From assembly GCA_032622095.1 (NCBI GenBank), contig CP136064.1:142925954-142989953 (forward strand): a stretch of DNA of 64,000 nt, read 5' to 3'. This document shows positions 13,738 through 25,039 of this stretch, one piece after another. The notes under the pieces are model-generated. The model saw only the letters and a list, made by a program, of their open reading frames with translations. It was not told where the DNA came from and ran no database searches. The position numbers were made by a program, and so were the translations under genes. Positions within the stretch are counted from its first letter, which is position 1. Each line of letters starts with the position of its first letter. Source of the DNA: Siphonodentalium dalli (lineage: Eukaryota; Mollusca; Scaphopoda; Gadilida; Siphonodentaliidae).

Positions 13738-14045
13738 GCAGAACAACCTTCGGAAATTGCAGAACTAGATTGGACGGTATTAAATGGAATGGGACGGTAT
13801 TAGATGGGTTGAGACGGTGTTAGAGAACTCAGAACAGAAAGATGGGACGGGACAAAAAACGTTAACGCAGAACAACCTTTGGAAACAACAAAATCATTCA
13901 ATGCATTTACATTTCCCCGTCCCATTGTGACATGTTAAACAGCCAGTGTAGGGGTCTATCTTAGCTGTTCTGCGGTTTCTAATATCGTCCCATCCTATCT
14001 AATACCGTCCCATCCCGTTCTGCAATTCCAAAGGTTCCGTCCCAT
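13738..14045. repeat. Inverted repeat of GGGACGGTATTAGA motif
   Basis: 13738-13862 (GCAGAACAACCTTCGGAAAT, then GACGGTATTA repeated) is a diverged reverse complement of the segment around 13957-14045 that contains TCTAATACCGTCCCATCC. It places a foldback arm at the left edge of the dispersed ~565 bp repeat. Confidence 0.65.
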
Positions 14046-14690
14046 CGACATAAAAAGTTGTTTTAATCTTGATTATGGTCATTAAAATGCTACAGTGATG
14101 TCGAAAAGATGTTAATCTAACATTTTATGCAAAAATATCACCGTGGGACGGGAAAATGTGAATGCATGGGGTGATTTGGTGTTTGTTTACATTTTCGTTC
14201 TGCAATTTCGCTTCAGTCCCATCGACGAAAAAAGTTGTTTTCATCTTGATTATGGAAAATGTGAATGCATGGGGTGATTTGGTGTTTGTTTACATTTTCG
14301 TTTCTGCAATTTCGCTTCCGTCCCATCGACGAAAAAAGTTGTTTTCATCTTGATTATCACCAATAAAATGCTGCAATGATGACCATATAGAGCCATTTTT
14401 GGTGCTGCTACATGCTGTATTATTGATAAATCCAGAACAACCTTTGGAAACAACAAAATCATTCAATGCATTTACAGTTCCCCGTCCCATTGTGACATGT
14501 TAAACAGCCAGTTTAGGGGTCTATCTTAGCTGTTCTGCGGTTTCTAATACCGTCCCATCCTATCTAATACCGTCCCATCCCGTTCTGCAATTTCCAAAGG
14601 TTCCGTCCAATCGACATAAAAAGTTGTTTTAATCTTGATTATGGTCATTAAAATGCTACAATGATGTCGAGAAGATGTTAATATGATTAT
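13868..14690. repeat. Dispersed ~565 bp unit, one full and one partial tandem copy
   Basis: CAGAACAACCTTTGGAAACA recurs at 13868 and 14433, a 565 bp period. The first copy is nearly identical to the insert at 7190-7790; the second is truncated near 14690. Its presence both inside the satellite and at its flank links the two sites by transposition or recombination. Confidence 0.85.
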
Positions 14691-14931
14691 ACGTCGAGCC
14701 AGCTGACACGTGCTGTAATCGTATATTTCGAACAATTTTAGCATTTCTGATACAAAATGTCGTCTGCTATAATCATTTCCGCGATAGTGTCCTCTGACAA
14801 TGCACTATAAACTGGCCCTCTATACAATCTCACAATTTACGCTTTCGTTGGTTTCAAAATCGGGATCATGTCATTCATTTCCCTTTAACCTTCGAATATA
14901 TATATCTCTGCAATATATTTATTCCCAAATT

Positions 14932-15114
14932 TTTTCCAAATGGGTCCACCAGGCGGTGAAATTGTTGCAGAAATTCGCTCCAAGATATTCTCACTTATTT
15001 TTATTTCAGTTGTGACTAAAAGCCCAGATGCCGGAGCCCAGCGACTAAAAGCCAAGTCACAAAATAGATCAACTGGTTTGAACGAATGAATATGTCAATG
15101 GTAAGACTATTCAA
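14932..15114 (+). repeat. Left terminal inverted repeat, 183 bp
   Basis: Starts TTTTCCAAATGGGTCCACC and ends GTAAGACTATTCAA. Its reverse complement is found at 18194-18376 with only a few mismatches. Confidence 0.92.
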
Positions 15115-15419
15115 TGCGGTGGAGGTTCTCATATTATCTGCCAGTCATACGAGGGGGAGGTTCTCATATGAACATATTATCTGCCGGTCATACGCGGTGG
15201 AGGTTCATATTATCCGCCGGTCATACGCGAGGGAAGTTCTCATATTATCCTCCGGTCATACGCGGGGGAGGTTCTGATATGAACATATTATCTGCCGGTC
15301 ATACGCGGTGGAGGTTCATATTATCCACCGGTCATATGCGAGGGAGATTCTCATATTATCCTCTGGTCATACGTTGGGGAGGTTCTCATATGAACATATT
15401 TTCCGCCGGTCATATCCTC
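15115..15419 (+). repeat. Short minisatellite arm, about 8 units
   Basis: Units read GGAGGTTCTCATAT then ATTATCTGCCGGTCATACG. They are reverse complements of the units in the long arm that follows. Confidence 0.9.
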
Positions 15420-18150
15420 CCTCGGGTGTGACCGGTGGATAATATGAGAACCTCCCTCGCATATGACAGGCAGATTATATGTTCATATGAGAACCTCCAC
15501 CGTGTATGACCAGTGGATAATATGAACCTCCACCGCGTATGACCGGCAGATAATATGTTCATATGAGAACCTCCACCGCGTATGACGGGTGGATAATATG
15601 TTCATATGAGAACCTCCACTGCGTATGACCGGCGGATAATATGTTCATATGAGAACCTCCCCTACGTATGACCGGTGGATAATATGAACCTCCACCATGT
15701 ATGACCGGCAGATAATATGTTCATATCAGAAAGTCCCCCACCTATGACCGAAGGATAATATGAGAACTTCCCTCGCGTATGACCGGCGGATAATATGAAC
15801 CTCCACCGTGTATGACCGGCGGATAATATGTTCATATGAGAACCTCCACCGCGTATGACCGGCGGATAATATGTTCATATGAGAACCTCCACTGCGTATG
15901 ACCGGCGGATAATATGTTCATATGAGAACCTCCCCTACGTATGACCGGTGGATAATATGAACCTCCACCGTGTATGACCGGCAGATAATATGTTCATATC
16001 AGAACCTCCCCCACATATGACCGAAGGATAATATGAGAACTTCCCTCGCGTATGATCGGCGGATAATATGAACCTCCACCGCGTATGACCGGCGGATAAT
16101 ATGTTCATATGAGAACCTCCCCAACGTATGACCGGAGGATAATATGAGAACCTCCCTCGCGTACGACCGGTGGATAATATGAGAACCTCCCTCGCGTATG
16201 ACCGGTAGATAATATGAACCTCCACCGCGTATGACCGGCGGATAATATGTTCATATGAGAACCTCCCCAACGTATGACCGGAGGATAATATGAGAACCTC
16301 CCTTGCGTATGACCGGTGGATAATATGAGAACCTCCCTCGCGTATGACCGGCGGATAATATGAACCTCCACCGCGTATGACCGGCGGATAATATGTTCAT
16401 ATCAGAACCTCCCCCACATATGATCGAGGATAATATGAGAACTTCCCTCGCGTATGACCGGCAGATAATATGAACCTCCACCGCGTATGACCGGCGGATA
16501 ATATGTTCATATGAGAACTTCCACCGCGTATGACCGGTGGATAATATGAACCTCCACTGCGTATGACCGGCGAATAATATGTTCATATCAGAACCTCCCC
16601 CACGTATGACCCGAGGATAATATGAGAACCTCCCTCGCGTATGACCGGCGGATAATATGAACCTCCACCGCGTATGACCGGCAGATAATATGTTCATATG
16701 AGAACCTCCCCTATGTATGACCGGAGGCTAATATGAGAACCTCCCTCGCGTATAACCGGTGGATAATATGATAACCTCCCTCGCGTATGACCGGCGGATA
16801 ATATGTTCATATGAGAACCTCCCCTATGTATGACCGGAGGCTAATATGAGAACCTCCCTCGCGTATAACCGGTGGATAATATGAGAACCTCCCTCGCGTA
16901 TGACCGGCGGATAATATGACCTCCACCGCGTCTGACCGGCGGATAATATGTTCATATCAGAACCTCCCCCACGTATGACCGGAGGATAATATGAGAACCT
17001 CCCTCGCGTATGACCGGCGGATAATATGAACCTCCACTGCGTATGACCGGCAAATAATATGTTCATATGAGAACCACCCCTATGTATGACCAGAGGCTAA
17101 TATGAGAACCTCCCTCGCGTATAACCGGTGGATAATATGAGAACCTCCCTCGCGTATGACCGGCGGATAATATGTTCATATGAGAACCTCCCCATCGTAT
17201 GACCGGAGGATAATATGAGAACTTCCCTCCCGTATGACCGGTGGATAAAATGAACCTCCACCGCGTATGACCGGCAGATAATATGTTCATATCAGAACCT
17301 CCCCTGCGTATGACTGGAGGATAATATGAAAACTTCCCTCGCGTATGACCGGCGGATAATATGAACCTCCACCGCGTATGACCGGCAGATAATATGTTCA
17401 TATGAGAACCTCCCCTACGTATGACCGGAGGATAATATGAGAACCTCCCTCGCGTACGACCGGTGGATAATATGAGAACCTCCCTCGCGTATGACCGGCG
17501 GATAATATGTTCATATGAGAACCTCCACCGCGTATGACCGGCGGATAATATGTTCATATGAGAACCTCCCCTACGTATGACCGGTGGATAATATGAACCT
17601 CCACTGTGTATGACCGGCGGATAATATGTTCATATCAGAACCTCCCCCACATATGACCGAAGGATAATATGAGAACTTCCCTCGCGTATGATCAGCGGAT
17701 AATATGAACCTCCACCGCGTATGACTGGTGGATAATATGATCATATGAGAACCTCCCCAACGTATGACCGGAGGATAATATGAGAACCTCCCTCGCGTAT
17801 AACCGGTGGATAATATGAGAACCTCCCTCGCGTATGACCTGCGGTTAATATGTTCATATGAGAACCTCCCCATCATATGACCGGAGGATAATATGAGAAC
17901 CTCCCTCGCGTATGACCGGTGGATAATATGAACCTCCACCGCGTATGACCGGCAGATAATATGTTCATATCAGAACTTCCCCCGCGTATGACTGGAGGAT
18001 AATAAGAAAACTTCCCTCGCGTATGACCGGCGGATAATATGAACCTCCACCGTGTATGACCGGCAGATAATATGTTCATATGAGATCCTCCCCCGCGTAT
18101 TACTGGCAGATAATATGAAAACTTCACCGCATATATGAATGGCGGACACA
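15420..18150 (-). repeat. Long minisatellite arm, units of 33, 35 and 43 bp
   Basis: Roughly 70 units of three length classes. The 33 bp form has GATAATATGAACCTCC. The 35 bp form adds GA (ATATGAGAACCTCC). The 43 bp form adds TTCATATG. All end GTATGACCGG. The three lengths sum to 111, a multiple of three, so minus-strand frames of 80-164 codons stay open by arithmetic. I do not call them genes. Confidence 0.92.
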
Positions 18151-18193
18151 TAAGTTTTTAAGTCTATAAACACTATTTGATTTGAATATTCTT

Positions 18194-18376
18194 TTGAATA
18201 GTCTTACCATTGACATATTCATTCGTTCAAACCAGTTGATCTATTTTGTAACTTGGCTTTTAGTCGCTGGGCTCCGGCATCTGGGCTTTTAGTCACAACT
18301 GAAATAAAAATAAGTGCGAATATCTTGGAGCGAATTTCTGCAACAATTTCACCGCCTGGTGGACCCATTTGGAAAA
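18194..18376 (-). repeat. Right terminal inverted repeat, 183 bp
   Basis: Reverse complement of 14932-15114. Homology ends at GGAAAA, beyond which the two flanks are unrelated. Confidence 0.92.
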
Positions 18377-18686
18377 TATTACATTCCCTGTGTCTAATTC
18401 TACATTTTGATATACTATACGCCCCATTATATTGAATATACTGGCTGAAATCGATCCTGTAATTGTAAACATCGAGTCTATTTTTAGCTGTTTTATCGGA
18501 GCGTGTTTGCGTGTTCGCCATTACAATATTCGCACTAAAACAGCCATATTGTAGCTAAAAACGATTGAACAGTACTCCACTGCGTTATTTTATACCTAAA
18601 ACTTGTTGTTTGCTAGTGTATTCATCGAGAAATCTAAATTCTAAACATTAATGTCGAACGCAGTTTTTCGTGTTTGTGGCATTTTA
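18377..18686. other. No feature seen
   Basis: AT-rich sequence between the foldback element and a tandem duplication. No repeat, gene or RNA recognised. Confidence 0.5.
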
Positions 18687-19095
18687 TGTTAGGTCAGTTG
18701 TCGACCGGATAATGTAACTTCCGGTGTCCGGTCAGTGGCGGGGTTAATATGTGTGGATAGGGCGAATGTGGACCTTTCGTTGGAACCAAAAGTAGCCCTC
18801 TATGCGCTGTATTCCTCGAGCTATCGGTCGTCCCACGCAATTTGAAAATCCTGTCCCGCAGATTGTCATGCTATCCCAAATTCCACCCCATGTTAGGTCA
18901 GTTGTCGATCAAATAATGCAACTTCTGGTGTTTGGTTAGTGGTGGGATTAATATGTTTGGATAGGGCGAACGTGTGCCTTTCGTTAGACACCAAAATGAG
19001 CCCCCCTACGCCCTGTATTCCTCGAGATATCGGCCGTCCCACGCATTTTGAAATTCTGTCCCGCAGATTGTCGTTTTGTCCCATATCCCATCCCA
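18687..19095. repeat. Two tandem ~204 bp units
   Basis: TGTTAGGTCAGTTGTCGA occurs at 18687 and 18891. Both units continue through GGATAGGGCGAA, CTGTATTCCTCGAG and CCGTCCCACGCA to CTGTCCCGCAGATTGTC. They are moderately diverged. The CCCATCCC/CGTCCCA content recalls the dispersed unit at 13868. Confidence 0.8.
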
Positions 19096-19228
19096 TCCCG
19101 CAGATTGTCATGTCCCTCGACTTGTTTAAAATCCCCTCGTCCTTTATCTGGGCTTGGGACCAGCAGACTTAAAAATGATCATGTTTATATATAGTGCTGT
19201 ACCTTCTTGGCACTTATTTTGCACTGAT

Positions 19229-19400
19229 ATACCGGTGTAACACGATATCTTCCCCCCGGGGTATCCCCCCCCCACCCTGGGTATCTCCCCCCCCCACTTG
19301 TACATTTTTTTCCCCTCACTTATTTTATATTATTATGGTAAGAAATGCCGAGAAAACTATTATTATTTTATTTTTTTTGGTTATTTTGAAGTTTAACTTA
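19229..19400 (+). repeat. Left inverted terminus of the C/G-tract element
   Basis: Begins ATACCGGTGTAAC, passes C-rich runs and GGTAAGAAATGCCGAGAAAA, and ends GAAGTTTAACTTA. The same sequence reads in reverse complement at 22261-22437, where the C-rich runs differ in length. Confidence 0.85.
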
Positions 19401-19439
19401 ACCCAATAATAGCATAAATATGTCAAAATATTACCTTTA

Positions 19440-20263
19440 TATATAAAAATTTTGGGTTGGGGGGAATGATACCCAGGCCTGAGTATCTCCCCCCCCCCAC
19501 CCAGCACCTACATATGACAAAAATTAAACGTATGATTTTATTGCTTAATTTGCTTTATATAGTTATGAAATGGCGAGAAATTAACTTTATATGAGCAAAA
19601 TTTTATAGAGTAAAAATTTTGGGTGGGGGGGAATGATACCCAGGCCTGAGTATCTCCCCCCCCCCCCCACCCAGCGCCTACATATGAAAAAATTAAACGT
19701 ATGATTTTATTGCTTAATTTGCTTTATATAGTCATGAAATGGCGAGAAATTAACTTTATATGAGCAAAATTTGATTAGAGTAAAAATTTTGGGTGGGGGG
19801 GCCTGAGTATCTTTCCCCCCACCCAGCACCTACATATGACAAAAATTAAACGTATGGTTTTATTGCTTTAAATAGTCATGATATGGTCAGAAATTAACTT
19901 TTTATGACAAAAAGTTGATAGAGTAGGAATTTGGTGTGGGGGAGAGGCCTGAGTATCCCCCCCCCCCACCTCACCCAGCAGCAGAATTAAAACAAATATA
20001 TATATAAGTTTATCTCGCCATTTCATAACAAAATAAAGCAAATTAAGCAATAAAATCATACGTTTAATTTTTGTCATATGTAGGTGCTGGGTGGAGGGGG
20101 GAAGATACTCAGGCCTGTGTATCTCTCCCCCCCCCCACCCCAAATTCTTACTCTAATCAAATTTTGCTCATATAAAGTTAATTTCTCGCCATTTCATGAC
20201 TATATAAAGCAAATTAAGCAATAAAATCATATGTTTAATTTTTGTCATATGTAGCCGCTGCGT

Positions 20264-20296
<33 letters not shown>

Positions 20297-20450
20297 GATA
20301 CACAGGCCTGGATATTTCCCCCCCCCCACCCCAAATTCTTACTCTATTAAATTGTTCTGATATAAAGTTAATTTCTCGCCATTTCATGACAATATAAAGC
20401 AAAATAAACGATAAAATCGTTAGGTAATATTTTGACATATTTATGCTATT
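19440..20450. repeat. Palindromic cluster of ~170-190 bp tandem units
   Basis: Forward units carry CACCTACATATGACAAAAAT and ATGAAATGGCGAGAAATTAA, each separated by C runs, up to about 19985. From there the same units run in reverse complement. The run of 32 G at 20264-20295 sits in one reversed unit. The orientation switch repeats the foldback pattern at 15420. Confidence 0.85.
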
Positions 20451-22260
20451 GTGTGAGGGGTTAAAGGAATTAGTCTGTCAAAAAAATATTTTTTTTATCG
20501 TCACAATACTAATAATATATGTCTAACAGACCCATTTCGCCAAGAAAATTCAAAATCGAGCAGATAGTATTTTTATTATTATTATATTAAAAAAATCGCG
20601 GAAATATCCGAAGTCAGTCACGTGAGTGCGATCACATGACCACAACGCGGTCACATGACCGATCATCTGCTTCGACGCTTACCGATGACAGCGGTGGGTG
20701 GAGCTTGAAATGATTCCGCCAATCGCGTAACGAGTTGATAAATTACGCTGGTTAATTACCTAAGCCTTTACGATAAATAGCGATTACGGAATAAAATTGT
20801 TTGAATGTGCTGAATTATGAACTGGATTTGCTAGAATGTTGGATTATATTACGAATAATGATGGCTAAAATGCACTTTGAAGCGATAAAAGTTGTTTGAA
20901 ATGAGATTAATTTATGCAGAAATGCAATGAGCGAGCGGAATTTCGTTTGAAACTAATTTAACTGTTTCTGAAAGAATACAAGTTACGCCATATACCGGTA
21001 CATGTACTTCATTCTTCGTTGTATGGTACCAATTTCGGAAGCTAGTTTACACACTAGTGTCATCCCGTTGTGCGCTATATGCGTACAATTAAATACAAAT
21101 GCGGTGTGATTAAAAAGGTGGTGGTTGTTGTACTAGTACATGTATTATGATGGCTTATATTCGTCATAATAATGTTCCTGTCTGTTTCTTCACACGAAAC
21201 ATTTTGTGTGGAGAAGTGCACGACTGTGAACAGCTTGCAAAAACCCCCTTCCAGTCAAGATCGATAAGTGAGTAAACAAAATAATTCACTCGAATACACA
21301 ACAGACCGTTGAAACTACAATAATTAGGCTGCAGTTTGCCATAACGACATTTTTTTTAATTGAAGGCTAGCCTGGCATTGTTTTTCAGTTTGTATTTCTA
21401 GAGAGGATTTTTTTGAATTATTAGCATAGAAAAAATCCAATGATTGCCTCTAATAAAGATCGTCCATGTTTTCGTCGCGGTGTAGACAATAAAGAGCGTT
21501 CTCAATTATGAACGTGCTCTATTTCGCCATGTCATGGGTGATTTTGTATGTGGTATTGTGACAATTGTGATACTCGGGATATTTATATCGAAAGTAAAAC
21601 AACAAACACAAAACAAAAGCGCCTAAATAGAGTTAACATTATTCAGCCCAGTGTTTATATTAATTTGGGCGCTTCTTATATATGTATGACCAGAGAGATA
21701 ATGTTCTTTCTATTCACTTTGTGGCGTTTTAGAGTGCAAACAAGTTCGCGACTGACACTGATGAATAGTCACTGAGTGATTACAAATCACAGAGTGAATA
21801 CGCGAGTCAATCAAAGCACTAATTACTGCCATCTATTCACCAAAGCAGACACGTGCCGGCATGTTATTAATGGCTACAAAAACAACAACCATTCTAGGCG
21901 CTATTAATTACTTTATTCACATAGTTATTGTCTTCTATTCCAGATAAACGGCCAAAGCGTAACGTAATCTATACACCACACGCGCACATACGACTCCGCA
22001 TTTTAGTATCGGCTGACTTACGATTACGTCATCGTAGTCAGCATAATAAACTCCGGCTCCGAATCTGTGTTTTTAATTTGCTCCCCACAAGTACGTCACT
22101 CGTAGTTTAGTCACGGAAATCTCTGAATACTGGTGGTGGTATTATTTATTTATTTGACGGGTTATTTATTATGCGATCGGAATGGGACTTGGATCATTTT
22201 AATCACAACAGGGAGGGCTTTCCGATTGCGTTTTGTAGTTTCTAGACCGAATAAATCCTT
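20451..22260. other. Interior of the element, no gene recognised
   Basis: About 1.8 kb without recognisable coding. Short palindromic GCGGTCACATGACC and CACGTGAG motifs lie near 20620-20660. AATAAAGAGCGTT at 21488 is followed by a near reverse complement ending GTGCTCTATT at 21523, an imperfect 36 bp hairpin. Frames of 60-75 codons show no protein features. Confidence 0.5.
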
Positions 22261-22437
22261 TAAGTTAAACTTCAAAATAAAAAAAACATTTTTTTAATAG
22301 TTTTCTCGGCATTTCTTACCATAATAATATAAAATAAGTGAGGGAAAAAAAATATGAGTGGGGGGGGGGGGGGGGGGGGAGATACCCAAGGCGGGGGGGA
22401 AATACCCAGGGGGGGAGATAAACTGTTACACCGGTAT
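22261..22437 (-). repeat. Right inverted terminus of the C/G-tract element
   Basis: Reverse complement of 19229-19400, ending GTTACACCGGTAT. Contains a G run near 22360 matching C runs in the left copy. Confidence 0.85.
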
Positions 22438-22476
22438 GTTTATAGTGCTGTGCCTTCTTGACACTTATTTTGCACT

Positions 22477-22784
22477 CTAGATCAGTTTTCTCGGCGCATT
22501 TACCCACATTTAAGGGGGAGTTATGTGACTTTGCGCTTTATGTATTATTGCCTTATATGGTAGAAATAAAGAGCGTTTCATATTATCATTTAATATATAT
22601 ATTTTTTTTATCTGATTTGGAAAACAGATTAAAATTTAATTTAAATTTACAAAGAGGGTTTCTTATTTGAAATCAAATGTCTGATATGGCGCGCGGAATA
22701 AAGTGCGTTTCTATTATCACTGCATGAGTAAAATTGGTTGTTGAAAATGAAAAATTAATGAAATTGAAAAATTTGTTTCAATGG
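22477..22784. other. No gene seen; isolated AATAAAGAGCGTT
   Basis: AT-rich spacer. The 13-mer AATAAAGAGCGTT is at 22565 and a variant, AATAAAGTGCGTT, is near 22698; no partner end is visible here. Confidence 0.5.
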
Positions 22785-23544
22785 AGTAAAAGTAGGGCTT
22801 CACGGTATCCGGATTTTAATACCGACTACGATATTGAAAATGATACCGCGATATGACTAAATATCGTCACCAATAAATTTGAGCAGAACTGTTTGAGCAT
22901 GATACTAGTAGCAAGCAGACAAAAATATAGCATTATGGATTTGATAATTATAATTATGAACACATGTTGCTTTGACAGGTATATAAAATAAATAATTAAT
23001 ATAAATGGTCCTGAGTTTCGTTCTTTATATGACGGATAGATATATTTATAAGTGCCTGACGTAATCGGGAATTCCCTACCAACTGCGGGTCGCTTATGAC
23101 ATTAAAAATGACGTTAACAGTCGCTCATGTAAATAATAACAGCAAACATGTGTTGATTTCATATTTCATATTGTACAAACAAAACAAGATAACTAATGTG
23201 ACAAGCATAGAATAGAAGTCCATATCTGATTTTAACTTATCCATTTCGATGTATAGGACTGATATCTGGCCATGTAGTTATATACCTTTCAAAATTTTAT
23301 CTAATGAATTAGCGCATTATACGTCTAATGCATAAGCTTGTGTGGTGCTGTTGAATGCGCGTCATTGTTTCTCCAGATTATATTTATTTATTTATTAGGG
23401 GTTTTGGGAGTGAGCCCAGGGAAGATTTGAAAGGGGCGGAACCCCTCTCCTACAACCCACTTGTGAAGTGATATAGGGGCTATGGAAAGTTATAACACTT
23501 CGACATAGCATGAGATGAATAAAAAAAAAAATGGTCTAGACATA

Positions 23545-25039
23545 TTATGATTTTTTCTTCTTTGGTTTCTTTTTTTCCCGCTGTTGAGCTTCATCTAGTG
23601 TTGGTTGGGATTGTTGCATCGCAGCTTCGTATCTTTTATCCCGTTCTGTCTGCTGTTGTAATTCTTTCTGTCGCTGAGCATTTTCTTTCATCCATCGGAC
23701 ATTTTCTTTCTCGGTTTGTTTGGTTCGTAATCGTTGTTCTTCCATAACTCTGTTTGACTCAGCGATAGTCTTTTCCACAGAACGGGCAAGGGCCGTATAC
23801 TCTTCATGAGAGAGGGTGTTGGCTGCACACAAAAAAACCGAAGTGCTAAACCTATCCTTTAGAGTGCTGTATATCACACTTAACAAGTGCTCGAATAGGG
23901 ACAGCACCCGAAGTGCGCGGACAACACTTATTCAGGTGCTAAACATATAGCACTTACCAAGTTTTACATTGCAGCACCCGAAGTGTAATACTACTGCACC
24001 TGGGGATATGTAGAGATGCACTTACAAGTGTAGAAATAACACCTTATGACTACCTTGGTCCCGATTTGGAAATGTCTGAAGCACACTTTACCTCTTTATT
24101 AAAACACTTCTTAGTCCAATACTCACTGCATTCAACATTCAATACTCACCAAAGTGATCCAAAGTTGATCAAAATGGCGACCAGTTGACCGCGTGGAAAA
24201 AACTTTATCTGTGATTGAGTCTCAGACTAGTGACGTCGAATCTAGTGACGTCCAATCAAAATGGTCCTTGTCCGAAACGATGAGTCCGTAGAAGTGTTGG
24301 AAATTCAGCACTTTGCGAGGTGCTACCGAAAACGCATTACACCTGACGTAAGGCTCTTTTGAGTACATTTCAGGTGTGAAAATGGCACCTGTACTGCCGA
24401 AATCAGTGTAACACTTGCCAAGTGTAAGAATACAGCACTTGAGTTTTTTGCGTGTGTGCTGGTGCTGGTGGAGCTGGAGGACACCGGGATGTGTTGGTAA
24501 TCCGGTGTCCGAGGTGTATAGCTATCCAGTTCCACGTCGAAGCTGGCGGCAGGAACATCTGGGGTGGTATCCACGTCCCTGTCTCCGCAAGCTTCGACGA
24601 CGACGACAGCAGGGACCTCCGGCAGATCCACGGAGTCCCTGCTAGCTGGTTCAATGTCGTCAGTCTCCATGCAGGTCGAGTCGTCTGGGCATCTCTCAGA
24701 CAACTTCGACCCGCCGGCTATGACTTTGGACAGCTGAGCCACACGGGGAGGGGTGACCGGTCGATCAACGGTCGCCCCCATCTTCTTCTTCCATTTCGCC
24801 CGTCTGGCTGCGTCCCTTCTCCTTCGAGTTGGCGTCTTTTTCTTAGGAGGCTCCTCTTTCATGGTACGGCTGGTCTTGGTCTTGTTCCGGGTGGAAGATC
24901 TCTGGTTTCCAGCATCTCCCGTCCGAAATTCAACGCAGAGAGTCAAATAGCCTCTGTTAGACTGGAGATTCCAGCTAACAATATCCGCAATTTGAGATCT
25001 CTCTATCGCTGCTAACGCGGCGTCAGGGATTAGCTCCAT
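23545..25039 (-). pseudogene. Single reading frame of the retroposon, split by a MITE
   Basis: The first half begins at ATG 25039 (MELIPDAALAAIERS; a GTG four codons earlier is in frame but lacks support) and runs about 192 codons to the MITE at 24458. It has a short hydrophobic stretch around residues 17-38, a strongly basic segment around residues 66-86 (RRRRDAARRAKWKKK) and a Ser/Thr-rich, acidic region to about residue 190. The second half (23825 to 23545) is a Glu/Gln-rich predicted coiled coil ending in a lysine tail and a stop. Both halves lie on one strand inside one retroposon, so I infer a single ancestral protein of about 285 residues. By my count simple MITE excision leaves the halves one base out of frame. 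A TTTTTTTGTGTGCAG acceptor-like site just before the second half could allow splicing instead. The RRRRD-type motif recalls ORF1-like proteins of invertebrate retroelements, from memory only. Function unknown. Confidence 0.6.
23826..24458. mobile_element. CACTA-like MITE, innermost level of nest
   Basis: 633 bp with inverted ends: CACACAAAAAAACCGAAGTG on the left, and on the right the reverse complement starting CACACACGCAAAAAACTCAA. Direct CTG repeats (23823-23825, 24459-24461) flank it. AAGTGCT and its complement are scattered in both orientations near both ends. Three-base target duplication, a CAC start and dispersed subterminal motifs are CACTA/EnSpm traits; the exact CACTA terminus is absent, so the assignment is tentative. 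Confidence 0.7.

Larger units (their letters stand above)
14932..18376. mobile_element. Foldback-type element with minisatellite arms
   Basis: Termini are 183 bp inverted repeats (14932-15114 and 18194-18376). The whole interior is a minisatellite whose orientation flips near 15420: about 0.3 kb in one direction, then about 2.7 kb in the other. Drosophila Foldback elements have long inverted termini built from tandem subrepeats, and this has the same design. No transposase frame is present, so it would be non-autonomous. I could not define a target-site duplication. The 183 bp terminus holds an open frame on the minus strand at the right end that reads into flanking DNA; I see no domain in it. 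Confidence 0.85.
19181..22476. mobile_element. Inverted-repeat element with C/G-tract tandem core
   Basis: Inverted termini of about 170 bp (19229-19400 and 22261-22437) bracket 2.9 kb. Immediately outside them lies a direct repeat: ATGTTTATATATAGTGCTGT and onward to TTTTGCACT at 19181-19225, and a 41 bp version at 22436-22476. This is far longer than a normal target-site duplication, so it may be part of the element or reflect insertion into a pre-existing duplication. No transposase frame is visible. Confidence 0.7.

Noticed and set aside
15086-18151. Frames of up to 164 codons in the minisatellite arms
   Set aside because: Explained by unit lengths that sum to 111 and by the lack of stops in the unit; no start or splice context.
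23545-23907. Calling the 120-codon coiled-coil frame a complete gene from its own ATG at 23907
   Set aside because: Its first ~27 codons lie inside the MITE; the genuine protein-like part starts at the MITE edge.
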